Assembly (NCBI GenBank): GCA_029433155.1
Contig: JAQYTT010000001.1
Location: 1 to 64,000 of the forward strand
Reading direction: 5' to 3'
DNA: 64,000 bases
Source: Lactobacillaceae bacterium L1_55_11
Lineage (GTDB): Bacteria; Bacillota; Bacilli; Lactobacillales; Lactobacillaceae
Positions 45,372 to 53,846 of this stretch are shown here, piece by piece. Within the stretch, counting starts at the first letter, position 1. Each line of letters starts with the position of its first letter. The translations under genes were made by a program, and so were the position numbers. The notes beneath the pieces are model-generated. The model saw only the letters and a list, made by a program, of their open reading frames with translations. It had not been told where the DNA came from and did no database searches.

Positions 45372-46334
45372 TTAAACGGCGACTGGGGCCTTGATGGCTG
45401 GTTCGCTCTGGTAGTTAACCAGTTTGATATCGTCCATGGTGTAATCAAAAATCGACTTCACCTCGGGATTAAGCCAGAGCTCTGGCAGCGGATGCATCGG
45501 CCGCTTGAGTTGTTCTTCAACCTGGTTCACGTGGTTCTTGTAAATGTGGGTGTCGCCGATGGTGTGGACGAAGTCGCCGACTTCCAGGCCACTTTGGGCG
45601 GCAATCATGTGAATCAGCAGGGAGTAGCTGGCGATGTTAAAGGGCACGCCTAAGAAGAAGTCACCGGAGCGCTGGTAAAGTTGGGCGCTGAGCTTACCAT
45701 CAGCCACGTAGTACTGACTGAGCACGTGACAGGATGGCAGCGGTGCCTGGGGCGTGGTTTCAGCGTTCCAGGCGGTCAGAATCAAACGGCGGGAATTGGG
45801 GTTGGTTTGAATTTGGTTCATCAGGTTGGCCACCTGGTCGGTGGTTTCACCACCAGGCAGGACACTGGCCCAACTGCGCCAGAGTTTACCATAAACTTCG
45901 CCGATATAACCATACTGTTCCATGAAGTCATCATCGTTTAAAATCTTTTGGACGAAGATGTCTTTTTGTTCCTGGTAGGCCTTGTTGAATTCTGGGTCAA
46001 CCGGAGCGCGACGGCCAAAGTCAGTCATGTCGGGGCCGTGATAATCAGGGGACTGAATCCAGTTTTTAAAGGCCCACTCATCCCAGATATGGTTGTTGTG
46101 CTGGAGGAGGAAGCGGATGTTATTATCTCCACGCAAAAACCAGAGTAATTCACTTTTAATCAGTTTAAAGAAAACTTTTTTGGTGGTTAGGATGGGAAAA
46201 CCATCTTGGAGGTTGAAGCGCATCTGGGTGCCAAAGAGGGAGTAGGTACCGGTTCCAGTCCGATCATCTTTGTAGGTCCCGTTTTCTAAAATGTTGCGGG
46301 CCATGTTGAGGTAGGTGGTTTCGCTTTGGCTCAT
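45372..46334 (-). CDS. thyA: Thymidylate synthase
   Basis: Makes dTMP from dUMP with methylenetetrahydrofolate. The 320-residue form carries the insert typical of lactobacilli. The active-site cysteine lies in PLPSCHVLSQYYV, with RSGDFFLGVPFNIASYSLL and the dUMP-binding Asn. It is followed in the same direction by nothing else; upstream lies comEB, its pathway partner (dCMP to dUMP), and folD makes the cofactor nearby. Confidence 0.96.
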   Translation of the reverse strand: MSQSETTYLNMARNILENGTYKDDRTGTGTYSLFGTQMRFNLQDGFPILTTKKVFFKLIKSELLWFLRGDNNIRFLLQHNNHIWDEWAFKNWIQSPDYHGPDMTDFGRRAPVDPEFNKAYQEQKDIFVQKILNDDDFMEQYGYIGEVYGKLWRSWASVLPGGETTDQVANLMNQIQTNPNSRRLILTAWNAETTPQAPLPSCHVLSQYYVADGKLSAQLYQRSGDFFLGVPFNIASYSLLIHMIAAQSGLEVGDFVHTIGDTHIYKNHVNQVEEQLKRPMHPLPELWLNPEVKSIFDYTMDDIKLVNYQSEPAIKAPVAV

Positions 46335-46394
46335 AATAACTTCCTTTTTTCTTTCGTGAATGCTGCTAACTATTATAGCAAAAAAAGACAGCGT

Positions 46395-46889
46395 TCATTC
46401 CGAACGCTGACTAGGATCGATAAATTGGTCTAGATTAACCTGCTTAGCGGTTTGAGCCGCGAAGGGTACGTGGACCAGTGGGACTTTTTTTTGCTCCAGG
46501 AGCTCGGCGGCAAAGGGGTCGTTGCGGTAGTTGCGCATGTAGTTAATCTTGATGATACCGGCCTGTAAAAGCAGCTTGGTACATTCTAGGCAGGGAACAT
46601 CGGTGACATAGAGCTCGGTATTATCAACCGGAATGCCCATTTTAGCCGCCTGCATCAGGGCGTTTTGTTCGGCATGGACGGCGCGAACACAGTGGCCGTC
46701 AACCATCAGGTCACCAACCTCGGTACAGTGGGGTGTACCAGAAACAGCACCGTTATAGCCACTGGCAATAATCCGGTTATCGCGGACTAAGATGGCCCCA
46801 ACGTGGAGACGGTTACAGGTGGAACGGGTCGATAGGATGGCAGACTGGGCAATAAAGTACTGGTCCCAGCTGATTCGTGGGTCGGACAT
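46395..46889 (-). CDS. comEB: dCMP deaminase (ComEB)
   Basis: Zinc enzyme turning dCMP into dUMP, feeding thymidylate synthase. The 164 residues show the deaminase motifs HAEQNALMQAA (His, Glu) and PCLECTKLLL (two Zn cysteines). In Bacillus the gene lies in comE; here it lies 60 bases upstream of thyA instead, which fits its metabolic role. Confidence 0.93.
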   Translation of the reverse strand: MSDPRISWDQYFIAQSAILSTRSTCNRLHVGAILVRDNRIIASGYNGAVSGTPHCTEVGDLMVDGHCVRAVHAEQNALMQAAKMGIPVDNTELYVTDVPCLECTKLLLQAGIIKINYMRNYRNDPFAAELLEQKKVPLVHVPFAAQTAKQVNLDQFIDPSQRSE

Positions 46890-46985
46890 GGTGAATTTCC
46901 TCGTGTTTAAGCTTATATTTAATATATAATGACAGTACGTTATTTCATTTTAGCACGTGGTTGAAGATTACAGGGGATAATGGGC

Positions 46986-47840
46986 ATGACAACGATTTTG
47001 GATGGTAAGGCACTGGCTAAGGAATTGAACGAAACGACTGCAGCCGCAGTAGTTGAGCTCGGTCGGCCGATTAAACTGGCGGTCATTTACGACCCGAACA
47101 ATGGTGGTAGCGAGCTCTATGTGGGGATGAAAACCCGTCAAGCAGCCAAGGTTGGTATTGAAACCGTTGATATTGCGGTGCCTAGCGATGCCACGACGCT
47201 GACTGTCGGTGAAACCGTGAAGGAACTCAATCAGGACCCAAGCATTACTGGCATCCTGGTCCAAAGTCCCTTGCCGGATGCCGTTGATGAGCAGGCCATT
47301 TTTGACATTGTGGCCCCTGAAAAAGACGTCGATGGCCTCGGGGTGGTTAGCCAGGGAATGCTCTTTGCCGACGTTGATCAGCCCTACACGGTGGCCGCTA
47401 CCCCCCAAGGTGTGATGACCTTGCTGCGCCACTACCAGATTGATTTAAATGGAAAATACGCCCTGGTCATTGGCCGTTCCCGCCTCTTTGGGCGCCCAAT
47501 GGCTGCCCTCTTAAATAATGCGGACGCAACCGTCACCCTGGCCCACCGTTACACCGACCAGGACCTACTTGCCGACATGATCAAGCAGGCCGATGTCGTG
47601 GTGGTGGGGGTTGGTATTCCCCACTTTATCAAGGGGGAGAACTTGAAGAAGGGCGCCGTGGTCGTTGATGTCGGCATGAACGTGGTCGATGGCAAGGCCG
47701 TTGGTGACGTTGAATTTGATACGGCTAAGGAAGTTGCTTCTTATATTACGCCAGTGCCCGGTGGCGTTGGCCCAATGACGATTGCGACCCTATTGCAGAG
47801 CACGGTGGCCGCGGCCAAGTTGCAAATTAATAACCTATAA
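46986..47840 (+). CDS. folD: Methylenetetrahydrofolate dehydrogenase/cyclohydrolase FolD
   Basis: Bifunctional enzyme linking methylene- and formyl-tetrahydrofolate. The 284 residues include the catalytic lysine region YVGMKTRQAAKVGI, VQSPLPDAVDE, PEKDVDGLGVVS and the NADP-binding IGRSRLFGRPMAALL (the usual signature has VGRSNIVGKP). I prefer the ATG at 46986, eight bases after AGGGGA, over the one at 46980. It ends in PVPGGVGPMTIATLLQ. A terminator separates it from comGA. Confidence 0.95.
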   Translation: MTTILDGKALAKELNETTAAAVVELGRPIKLAVIYDPNNGGSELYVGMKTRQAAKVGIETVDIAVPSDATTLTVGETVKELNQDPSITGILVQSPLPDAVDEQAIFDIVAPEKDVDGLGVVSQGMLFADVDQPYTVAATPQGVMTLLRHYQIDLNGKYALVIGRSRLFGRPMAALLNNADATVTLAHRYTDQDLLADMIKQADVVVVGVGIPHFIKGENLKKGAVVVDVGMNVVDGKAVGDVEFDTAKEVASYITPVPGGVGPMTIATLLQSTVAAAKLQINNL

Positions 47841-47852
47841 ATAGGAAGTTTT

Positions 47853-47883
47853 GAAAAGATCCCAATTTTGGGGTCTTTTTTTG
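47853..47883 (+). terminator. Terminator of folD
   Basis: GAAAAGATCCC-AATTTT-GGGGTCTTTTTTTG, between folD and the comG operon. Confidence 0.85.
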
Positions 47884-47934
47884 TGCTGAAATTCAGTTCC
47901 CTTCGTAAGATAAGTTACCGGCAAGGAGGGAGCC

Positions 47935-48876
47935 ATGGATATTAATCAGTTATTATCAAGCGCCAGTGAACTGGGCGTTAGCGATGTTTATATTTTGCCC
48001 GGGCAGAGGGACTTTGAATTAAGTTTTCACGTGGACGGACACTTGGAACCAGTCGAAAGACTACCCAGCGAGGCCGCTTTGCGTCTGATTGCTGCAATCA
48101 AGTACCGGGCCTCGATGAGTATTTCTGAGGGGCGCCGGCCTCAGTTGGGGCGGTTTGCCTTTCAAAATGTATGGGTCCGGGTTTCGACGGTTGGTGATTT
48201 TTTAGACCGGGAGACGGTGGTTTTGCGTTTAATTTATGGTGAGGACCAGGCCCAGCGCTGGCTGGTGCCCCAACAGTTTGATGAGCTGCAGGCGTCCTTA
48301 CCAGCGGCTGGCTTGTTTTTGATTGCTGGTCCAACTGGCTCTGGTAAGACTTCGACCTTGTATCGAATACTGGCCAACCTGGCAACCGAAAAAATGGTCC
48401 TGACCATCGAGGATCCGGTGGAGGTCAGCCATCCGGAGTTTGTCCAACTGCAGGTCAACGAAGCGGCTGGGATTACTTACACGGAGCTAATTAAGGTTGC
48501 CCTGCGTCATCGGCCGGAGGTCCTGCTAATTGGTGAAATCAGAGACCGACCCACTGCCCAAGCGGCCATTCAAGCTGCCTTGAGTGGCCACCTGGTTTTA
48601 AGTACGGTCCACGCCTTGTCAGCAACCGAGGTACCAACCCGCCTGCAAGAGTTGGGCGTAGATGCTGGACAGTTAAGGGCGGCTTTGCAGGGCGTGGTCT
48701 ACCAGCGCCTCCTACCTATCCAAGCCGGTGGAGTGGCCGCTCTGGCTGATTTTTGGTTTAAGAAACAGGACCGGCCAGTTCCTAGTGCTTGGCAGGCGGG
48801 CTTGGAAACGGCTTACCAGAAGGGAGTGATTAGTGCGCAAACTTACCAAAAATATCAAAAAGATGAAACGGCGTGA
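47935..48876 (+). CDS. comGA: Competence pseudopilus ATPase ComGA
   Basis: The PilB/GspE-type ATPase that drives assembly of the DNA-uptake pseudopilus. The 313-residue chain has Walker A AGPTGSGKTST (about 130), the Asp box TIEDPVEV, Walker B EVLLIGEIRD and the His box GHLVLSTVHA. It lacks the long N-terminal domain of GspE, as usual for ComGA. CAAGGAGGGAGCC precedes the ATG. It opens a seven-gene overlapping operon. Confidence 0.95.
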   Translation: MDINQLLSSASELGVSDVYILPGQRDFELSFHVDGHLEPVERLPSEAALRLIAAIKYRASMSISEGRRPQLGRFAFQNVWVRVSTVGDFLDRETVVLRLIYGEDQAQRWLVPQQFDELQASLPAAGLFLIAGPTGSGKTSTLYRILANLATEKMVLTIEDPVEVSHPEFVQLQVNEAAGITYTELIKVALRHRPEVLLIGEIRDRPTAQAAIQAALSGHLVLSTVHALSATEVPTRLQELGVDAGQLRAALQGVVYQRLLPIQAGGVAALADFWFKKQDRPVPSAWQAGLETAYQKGVISAQTYQKYQKDETA

Positions 48877-49846
48877 CCAGACAGCCTTTTTCCAGGAACT
48901 CGGTGAGTTACTGGGTTCGGGCTATGACATTCGTAAGAGTTTGGCGATTTTGTGGCAGGGCCATCCAAGTTGGCAGCCCAACTTGACCAAGATTCAAGCC
49001 CAACTGGCTGCTGGCGTGGCCTTTGACCAGGCCGTAGCCGCCCAGGTTAATCCAACTATTGTGGTTCAGTTAAAGCTAGCCCAGCAGCACGGCAACATTG
49101 AAGCCACCCTGATTATTTTAGGTAAGAACTTGGCAGCCGTCAGTCGTCAGCAGGGTCGTCTGAAACAGGTCCTACGGTATCCCTTGATGCTGTTAGCCTT
49201 GCTTGGCTTGATGTTACTGGGCTTGAATTACTGCTTGCTGCCGATGATGCGGCAGTGGCAGGATCAGACTTCCAGTAGCGATCCATCATCAACTAACTGG
49301 CTGACTTGGTTATTAGTAGGTTTGAGTTTGGTCATCTTGGCCCTGATTTATTTATGGTGGCGGCGGGCGAGTGCCTTGCAAAGGGTTAACTGGTTGGCCC
49401 GGCTACCCTTGATTGGTGCCTTGACTAAGACCGGGCTGACTTATCAAGTAAGTCAGCAACTGGCCCTGCTATTGCAAAGTGGCCTAACCATTCCCGAAAT
49501 TGTGGAGCTGATGGCCAAGGAACCGACCGGCCTGGGGCCAGCAATTGCCCGCCAGGCTCAGCTAGCTTTGAAGAAGGGTCAGACGGTTGAAGACTTTATC
49601 TGGCAGCAACGCTTCTTACAAAATGCCCTAGCCGGTTATTTTACCCGGGGACACCGGCCTGAAGTTCTAGCTGACTACTTGGCCTATTACGCCAAATTAC
49701 AGTACCGTCAACTGATGGCCCAAACGGATCGTTTGATTGGGTCCTTGCAACCAATCTTTTTTGGCATTGTGGGGCTAGCCATTGTTGGTCTCTATCTCAG
49801 TATGCTGATGCCAATGTACCAAAATATAGGAGAAATCAATTCATGA
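48833..49846 (+). CDS. comGB: Competence pseudopilus membrane protein ComGB
   Basis: The polytopic platform of the pseudopilus (T2SF/GspF family), 337 residues with three membrane helices (near 115-140, 155-178 and 305-327) and two T2SF domains. I use the GTG start at 48833 with GGGAG upstream, overlapping comGA by 44 bases; an ATG ten codons later is possible. The stop overlaps comGC. Confidence 0.9.
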   Translation: MRKLTKNIKKMKRRDQTAFFQELGELLGSGYDIRKSLAILWQGHPSWQPNLTKIQAQLAAGVAFDQAVAAQVNPTIVVQLKLAQQHGNIEATLIILGKNLAAVSRQQGRLKQVLRYPLMLLALLGLMLLGLNYCLLPMMRQWQDQTSSSDPSSTNWLTWLLVGLSLVILALIYLWWRRASALQRVNWLARLPLIGALTKTGLTYQVSQQLALLLQSGLTIPEIVELMAKEPTGLGPAIARQAQLALKKGQTVEDFIWQQRFLQNALAGYFTRGHRPEVLADYLAYYAKLQYRQLMAQTDRLIGSLQPIFFGIVGLAIVGLYLSMLMPMYQNIGEINS

Positions 49847-50157
49847 AAATAACACAACGAAAGTTACCTGGCTTTACCCTGATTGAAGCCGCAGTGGTCC
49901 TGTTCATTATTGGACTGCTGATGTTACTGATTTTGCCCAATTTAAACCAGGAACGGAAAAGGGCTAGTCACACCCATGCCAAGGCCATGGTGGCCACTGT
50001 GCAAACCCAGGTTGATTTATACCAAAATGACCACCCGGAAGGCGGCCAAGTTTCCCTATCAGACCTAGAAAGAAACCACTACTTGACCAAGCAGCAAATG
50101 GATAAGGTCCGGTCGCTTAATATCCGGGTGAACAACAATGAAGCTTACCAGGCCTAG
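49843..50157 (+). CDS. comGC: Major pseudopilin ComGC
   Basis: A 104-residue prepilin. The leader ends KLPG and the mature part begins FTLIEAAVVLFIIGLLML, the classical type IV prepilin site, so ComC peptidase should cut after Gly10 or so. A short hydrophilic head (about 40-104) follows. It overlaps comGB by four bases (ATGA) and comGD by 20. Confidence 0.93.
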   Translation: MKITQRKLPGFTLIEAAVVLFIIGLLMLLILPNLNQERKRASHTHAKAMVATVQTQVDLYQNDHPEGGQVSLSDLERNHYLTKQQMDKVRSLNIRVNNNEAYQA

Positions 50158-50539
50158 TTTCACCCTGGTGGAAGCGGTGATTACCCTATGTTTGGTCGCC
50201 GCCCTGATGTTATTTGGTTTGCACTTAAATCAGCGACGTAGTGACATGACGCTGACCCACCAGCAGTGGGAAGCCAGTTTTGCCAGTCAGTGGCAGGCGG
50301 TTCGAGCAAAGGCGCAAGCATCACAAACTAAGCAAGTGGTCAGCTTTGGGGCCGAGGCCGTCAACTTTGGTCAGCAGAAGTTAAATTATCCCAAAAACTT
50401 CCACCGGGAAGGCGTACAAGAAGTTGAAGTTTTACCAACTGGGTATACGGCCCCTGGAACCGTGGTCCTAACGAATGGGCAAGCACAGATGAAAATTATT
50501 TTTAGTTTGGGAGGAGGTGACTACCGTGTGGTTTGGTAG
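50138..50539 (+). CDS. comGD: Minor pseudopilin ComGD
   Basis: A 133-residue prepilin-like protein. Its site reads RPS-FTLVEAVITLCLVA: the residue before the cut is Ser where Gly is usual. Glu5 of the mature part is present. It overlaps comGC by 20 bases and its end overlaps comGE. Confidence 0.88.
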   Translation: MKLTRPSFTLVEAVITLCLVAALMLFGLHLNQRRSDMTLTHQQWEASFASQWQAVRAKAQASQTKQVVSFGAEAVNFGQQKLNYPKNFHREGVQEVEVLPTGYTAPGTVVLTNGQAQMKIIFSLGGGDYRVVW

Positions 50540-50915
50540 TAGACAGCCGGGCTTTGTCCTGGCGGAAGGATTACTGGCCCTTACTTTGTTGGTCACCGCC
50601 ATCCTTTTAGAAGAAGAACAGGTTCAACAATTTCAAAAACAGCAAAGGCAGTTAATTCAAGATGGCAAGCGGGCAACCCAGCGAAAAATTAAAGATTTGG
50701 CAAAGTGGCAGCAAGTTCAAGCTGACTTTGGCCGCCTTCACCCTGATCGAGGCGGTCATCGCCCTCTTAGTGGTGGGGATGGCCCTCAGCCTGATCCTGC
50801 TGGTTTGGCCTCAGCTGAAACAAAGCTGGCAGACCAATCCTCAGCCAACCCTGCAGACCGCCCTGAATCAGCTCCAGAAGCAAAATTACCAGTTGAAAAA
50901 CACGCAGCCCAGTGA
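50526..50915 (+). CDS. comGE: Minor pseudopilin ComGE, with overlong overlapping 3' end
   Basis: Begins at GTG with GGAGGAGG just upstream, encoding WFGSRQPGFVLAEGLLALTL: a prepilin-like site with Gly before Phe and a Glu5. The convincing part is about 65 residues. After residue 70 the frame runs on for about 60 residues (Pro/Gly/Asp-rich, HPDRGGHRPLSGGDG) directly over the conserved start of comGF in another frame. The tail looks like non-coding read-through; a lost stop or frameshift is likely. Confidence 0.65.
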   Translation: MWFGSRQPGFVLAEGLLALTLLVTAILLEEEQVQQFQKQQRQLIQDGKRATQRKIKDLAKWQQVQADFGRLHPDRGGHRPLSGGDGPQPDPAGLASAETKLADQSSANPADRPESAPEAKLPVEKHAAQ

Positions 50916-51162
50916 GGTTGACCTAGTTAATGAAAAAGGTAAACCAGCCCGTCTTTTAGTTAAAAATCATAAGTTGCGGGTTGCTAGTGAGGGCCGAGGG
51001 CAGGTGATTTTGATGCAGGGTGTTTTGAACATGACTGTTGAGGCCCACCCTGGCTATGACCTGATTCAACTCAACATGGTGAATAAGCAGGTCGCTAAGG
51101 GCATCTTATTCCTGCCGCAAAAATTCAAGGAGGAGGCCCACGATGACAAAAAACCAACTTGA
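50662..51162 (+). CDS. comGF: Minor pseudopilin ComGF
   Basis: A 166-residue protein with a long leader and the prepilin-like helix LAAFTLIEAVIALLVVGMAL (Ala before Phe), then a ComGF-like head with LVNEKGKPARLLVKNHKLR. The ATG at 50662 is poorly placed for a ribosome site and leaves 24 residues before Phe; no better start is seen. It overlaps comGE by 254 bases. Confidence 0.8.
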   Translation: MASGQPSEKLKIWQSGSKFKLTLAAFTLIEAVIALLVVGMALSLILLVWPQLKQSWQTNPQPTLQTALNQLQKQNYQLKNTQPSEVDLVNEKGKPARLLVKNHKLRVASEGRGQVILMQGVLNMTVEAHPGYDLIQLNMVNKQVAKGILFLPQKFKEEAHDDKKPT

Positions 51163-51481
51163 TTTAAGGCAGGGTCAGCCGGCCTACATTTTAGCAACGG
51201 TTTTAGTGTTTCTGGGACTGCTGGCCGCCTTTTTCCTCCTGCAGCAGCAATATTTCAGTGCCCGGTTGCGGACCCAGCAGGCATTGAATCGCCAGAGCCA
51301 ACTTGAAAACCTACAGATTGAGGCCAGCACAAACTACTGGGCCCACCAAGTTAAAGCTTCTAACCAGGAAGGTATCCACTGCCAGGTTGAAGGGGAGATG
51401 ATTAAGATTGACTGGCGGGGAAAGACCTACCAGCGTCCGCTCCTGGTGCCCAATCTTGAAGGTCGACCCCTAAACCGCTAA
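51143..51481 (+). CDS. comGG: Competence protein ComGG-like
   Basis: A 112-residue protein with one N-terminal helix (about 13-32, AYILATVLVFLGLLAAFFLL) and a polar rest ending in a WRGKTYQRPLL motif. No prepilin site is visible, as is common for ComGG. AAGGAGGAGG lies upstream within the end of comGF. Assigned mainly by place and size. Confidence 0.75.
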   Translation: MTKNQLDLRQGQPAYILATVLVFLGLLAAFFLLQQQYFSARLRTQQALNRQSQLENLQIEASTNYWAHQVKASNQEGIHCQVEGEMIKIDWRGKTYQRPLLVPNLEGRPLNR

Positions 51482-51490
51482 AATAAGGGC

Positions 51491-52495
51491 ATGTTAAATA
51501 AAGTAATTCCTCAATATTTGGACACCATTTGGTCAGCAGTGACTGACCTAAAAGACGACACTAAGGTTGGCGCAACCCAGGCATTAACTGAGGTGCTGGC
51601 CAGTGTCAATGCCAAGCAAATGACTGTGGCCGATGCTAATCTGGTTAGCGAAGAAACTCAGCACCAAATCCAAACTGTGATTGATTTGGATTGGGACAGC
51701 CTATCTTATGCTGACAAGCGTAACCTGATTCAGCTGGCCATCTTGAAAGCCGAACAGGCCGATGGCATCCAGGCCAATGAACAGTTGACCCCGGATGGGA
51801 TTGGCTACTTATTGGGTGATTTGATTTATCAAACGGCTCAACCAAAGAGCGGGGAAGCTCTGACTGACCTAACGGTTGGTTCCGGGAACCTGCTTTGGAC
51901 CGTTGATGAAGTTTTGCGTAGCCACGACGTGCACCTCAAACGTTTGGGCTTTGACAATAATCCCGAGCAACTAGGTCTGGCCACGGTGGCAGATGAACTA
52001 CTGCATTCAGATGAAACCGACCTTTACCAGGCTGATGTGATTGCCCTACCTGGTGAAGAAATCCCACCAACTGACCTAGTGATTGGTGATTTGCCAGTCG
52101 GCTTTTATCCAGCCAGCTTGGAGCAGAATTTTGTCACCAGTCCCAAGGATGGCAAGCCCTTTGCCCACTTTCTCCTTATTGAACAGGCCTTAAAGGCAGT
52201 CAAGGAGTCTGGTTGGGTGTACTTGATTGTTCCTAGTAACTTGTTTGAGGGGGCGGAAGCCAGTCGGATTTTGACATACCTGGCTAGTCACGCCCAGCTG
52301 CAGGCCTTCTTAAAGTTTCCGACCGACTTCTTCAAAAACCAGGCCGCCAGCAAGGCAGTCCTGGTGATTCGGCATAAGGGGCAGGCGCCTGAACGCGAAG
52401 TTTTGATGGGCCAGTACCCCTCGTTAAAAGACCCACAAGCCTTTGAAAGTTTTTTGCAAGAAATTAAAGGCTGGGTTAAACTAGACAAAGAATAA
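51491..52495 (+). CDS. YtxK-type class I SAM-dependent methyltransferase
   Basis: A 334-residue protein with a helical N-terminal part and an N6-DNA-methylase-like domain (about 110-300). The SAM motif is DLTVGSGNLLW; the catalytic (N/D)PP(Y/F) motif is changed to GDLPVGFYP, as in the YtxK family. Target unknown. In lactobacilli the gene regularly lies between comGG and ackA, as here. Confidence 0.87.
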   Translation: MLNKVIPQYLDTIWSAVTDLKDDTKVGATQALTEVLASVNAKQMTVADANLVSEETQHQIQTVIDLDWDSLSYADKRNLIQLAILKAEQADGIQANEQLTPDGIGYLLGDLIYQTAQPKSGEALTDLTVGSGNLLWTVDEVLRSHDVHLKRLGFDNNPEQLGLATVADELLHSDETDLYQADVIALPGEEIPPTDLVIGDLPVGFYPASLEQNFVTSPKDGKPFAHFLLIEQALKAVKESGWVYLIVPSNLFEGAEASRILTYLASHAQLQAFLKFPTDFFKNQAASKAVLVIRHKGQAPEREVLMGQYPSLKDPQAFESFLQEIKGWVKLDKE

Positions 52496-52533
52496 GTACT
52501 GACTAGGACAAGATAAGGACAGGTAGGACAAAA

Positions 52534-53775
52534 ATGGCTAAGATCATGGCAGTTAACGCAGGTAGTTCATCGTTGAAGTTTCAACTTTTGGAAATGCCTG
52601 CCGAGCAAGTAATTGCCCAGGGTGTGATTGAGCGAATCGGTATGGATGACGCCATTGTCACAATTAAGTATGGGGCCAATGGCAGTGAAAAGGATCACGC
52701 CGATGTTACCCTTTCTGACGATGGTAAGCAGGACAAGTACAGTGTGGTTACGCCAATTAAGGACCACCAAGAAGCCATTAACTTCATGCTTAAGCAGTTG
52801 AGTGAGTTGGGTATCATTACTGACTTCAACGAAATTGTTGGGGTTGGTCACCGGGTCGTTGCCGGTGGTGAATACTTCAAGCACTCCGTTGTGGTTGATG
52901 ACGATGTTCTCAAGAAGATTGATGAGCTAGCTGATTATGCACCTTTGCACAACCCAGCCAATGCATTGGGTATCCGTGTTTTCCAAAAGTTGCTGCCACA
53001 CGCGGTTTCAGTGGCGGTGTTTGATACTTCATTCCACCAAACTATGCCCGAAGTAAACTTCCTGTATTCAATTCCTTACGAATACTACCAACGTTATGGT
53101 GCGCGTAAGTACGGTGCCCACGGAACTTCTCACCGTTACGTAGCCGGACGGGCTGCTGAATTACTGGGCAAGGATCTGGCCGATTTGAAGTTGGTCAGCA
53201 TGCACTTAGGTGCGGGTGCCTCAATTACGGCTATTCAGGGTGGTAAGTCCTTTGACACTTCGATGGGCTTCACCCCATTGACTGGGGTAACGATGGCTAC
53301 CCGATCTGGGGATGTCGATGTTTCCCTGGTGGACTATATTCAAGAACGCGAAGGCCTTTCCAACGAAGAAATGCTGGCCGTTTTGAACAAGAAGTCCGGG
53401 GTTTTGGGCATTTCGGGTGTATCCAGTGATATGCGTGACTTGCGCGCTGCCCGCAAAGAGGGTAATAAGCAGGCTGCCTTGGCCATTGATATCTTTGTTA
53501 ACCGGGTTATCAAGTATGTTGGTCAGTACATCACCGAGATGCACGGAGCCGATGCCTTGATTTTCACCGCTGGTATTGGTGAAAACGCCGACTGGATCCG
53601 AGAAGAAATCGTGGCCCAGTTGGACTACTTTGGTATCAAGTTGGACCCAGCTAAGAATGCGGTTAACCGCAAGGAAGCCGTCATTTCTAGCCCTGATTCT
53701 AAGATTAAGGTTCTCTTAATCCCAACCGATGAAGAAGTCATGATTGCCCGTGATGTGCAATCATTGATGGCATAA
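52534..53775 (+). CDS. ackA: Acetate kinase
   Basis: Makes ATP and acetate from acetyl phosphate, a main energy step in lactic acid bacteria. The 413 residues include the start motif VNAGSSSLKFQLL, GHRVVAGGEYF, the catalytic region VFDTSFHQTMPE, GAHGTSHRYVAGRAA, HLGAGASITAI, and FTAGIGENADWIREE. Three TAGGACA/AAGGACA repeats precede the ATG, and the last includes the ribosome site. A weak hairpin (53782-53822) may end the transcript. Confidence 0.96.
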   Translation: MAKIMAVNAGSSSLKFQLLEMPAEQVIAQGVIERIGMDDAIVTIKYGANGSEKDHADVTLSDDGKQDKYSVVTPIKDHQEAINFMLKQLSELGIITDFNEIVGVGHRVVAGGEYFKHSVVVDDDVLKKIDELADYAPLHNPANALGIRVFQKLLPHAVSVAVFDTSFHQTMPEVNFLYSIPYEYYQRYGARKYGAHGTSHRYVAGRAAELLGKDLADLKLVSMHLGAGASITAIQGGKSFDTSMGFTPLTGVTMATRSGDVDVSLVDYIQEREGLSNEEMLAVLNKKSGVLGISGVSSDMRDLRAARKEGNKQAALAIDIFVNRVIKYVGQYITEMHGADALIFTAGIGENADWIREEIVAQLDYFGIKLDPAKNAVNRKEAVISSPDSKIKVLLIPTDEEVMIARDVQSLMA

Positions 53776-53846
53776 CAAAACTAATCCAGCTTAACGGTCA
53801 GGGAACTGGCTGTTTTCTTTTAATAAGTAATTTTTAGGATAAAACC

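Noticed and set aside
47901-47910. CTTCGTAAGA upstream of comGA as a ComX/SigH competence box
   Set aside because: The streptococcal cin-box core would be on the wrong strand and only partly matches; I know of no firm consensus for this group that it fits.
48098-48385. Minus-strand frame inside comGA
   Set aside because: Lies wholly within a well-supported ATPase gene and has no family-like motifs; a shadow frame.
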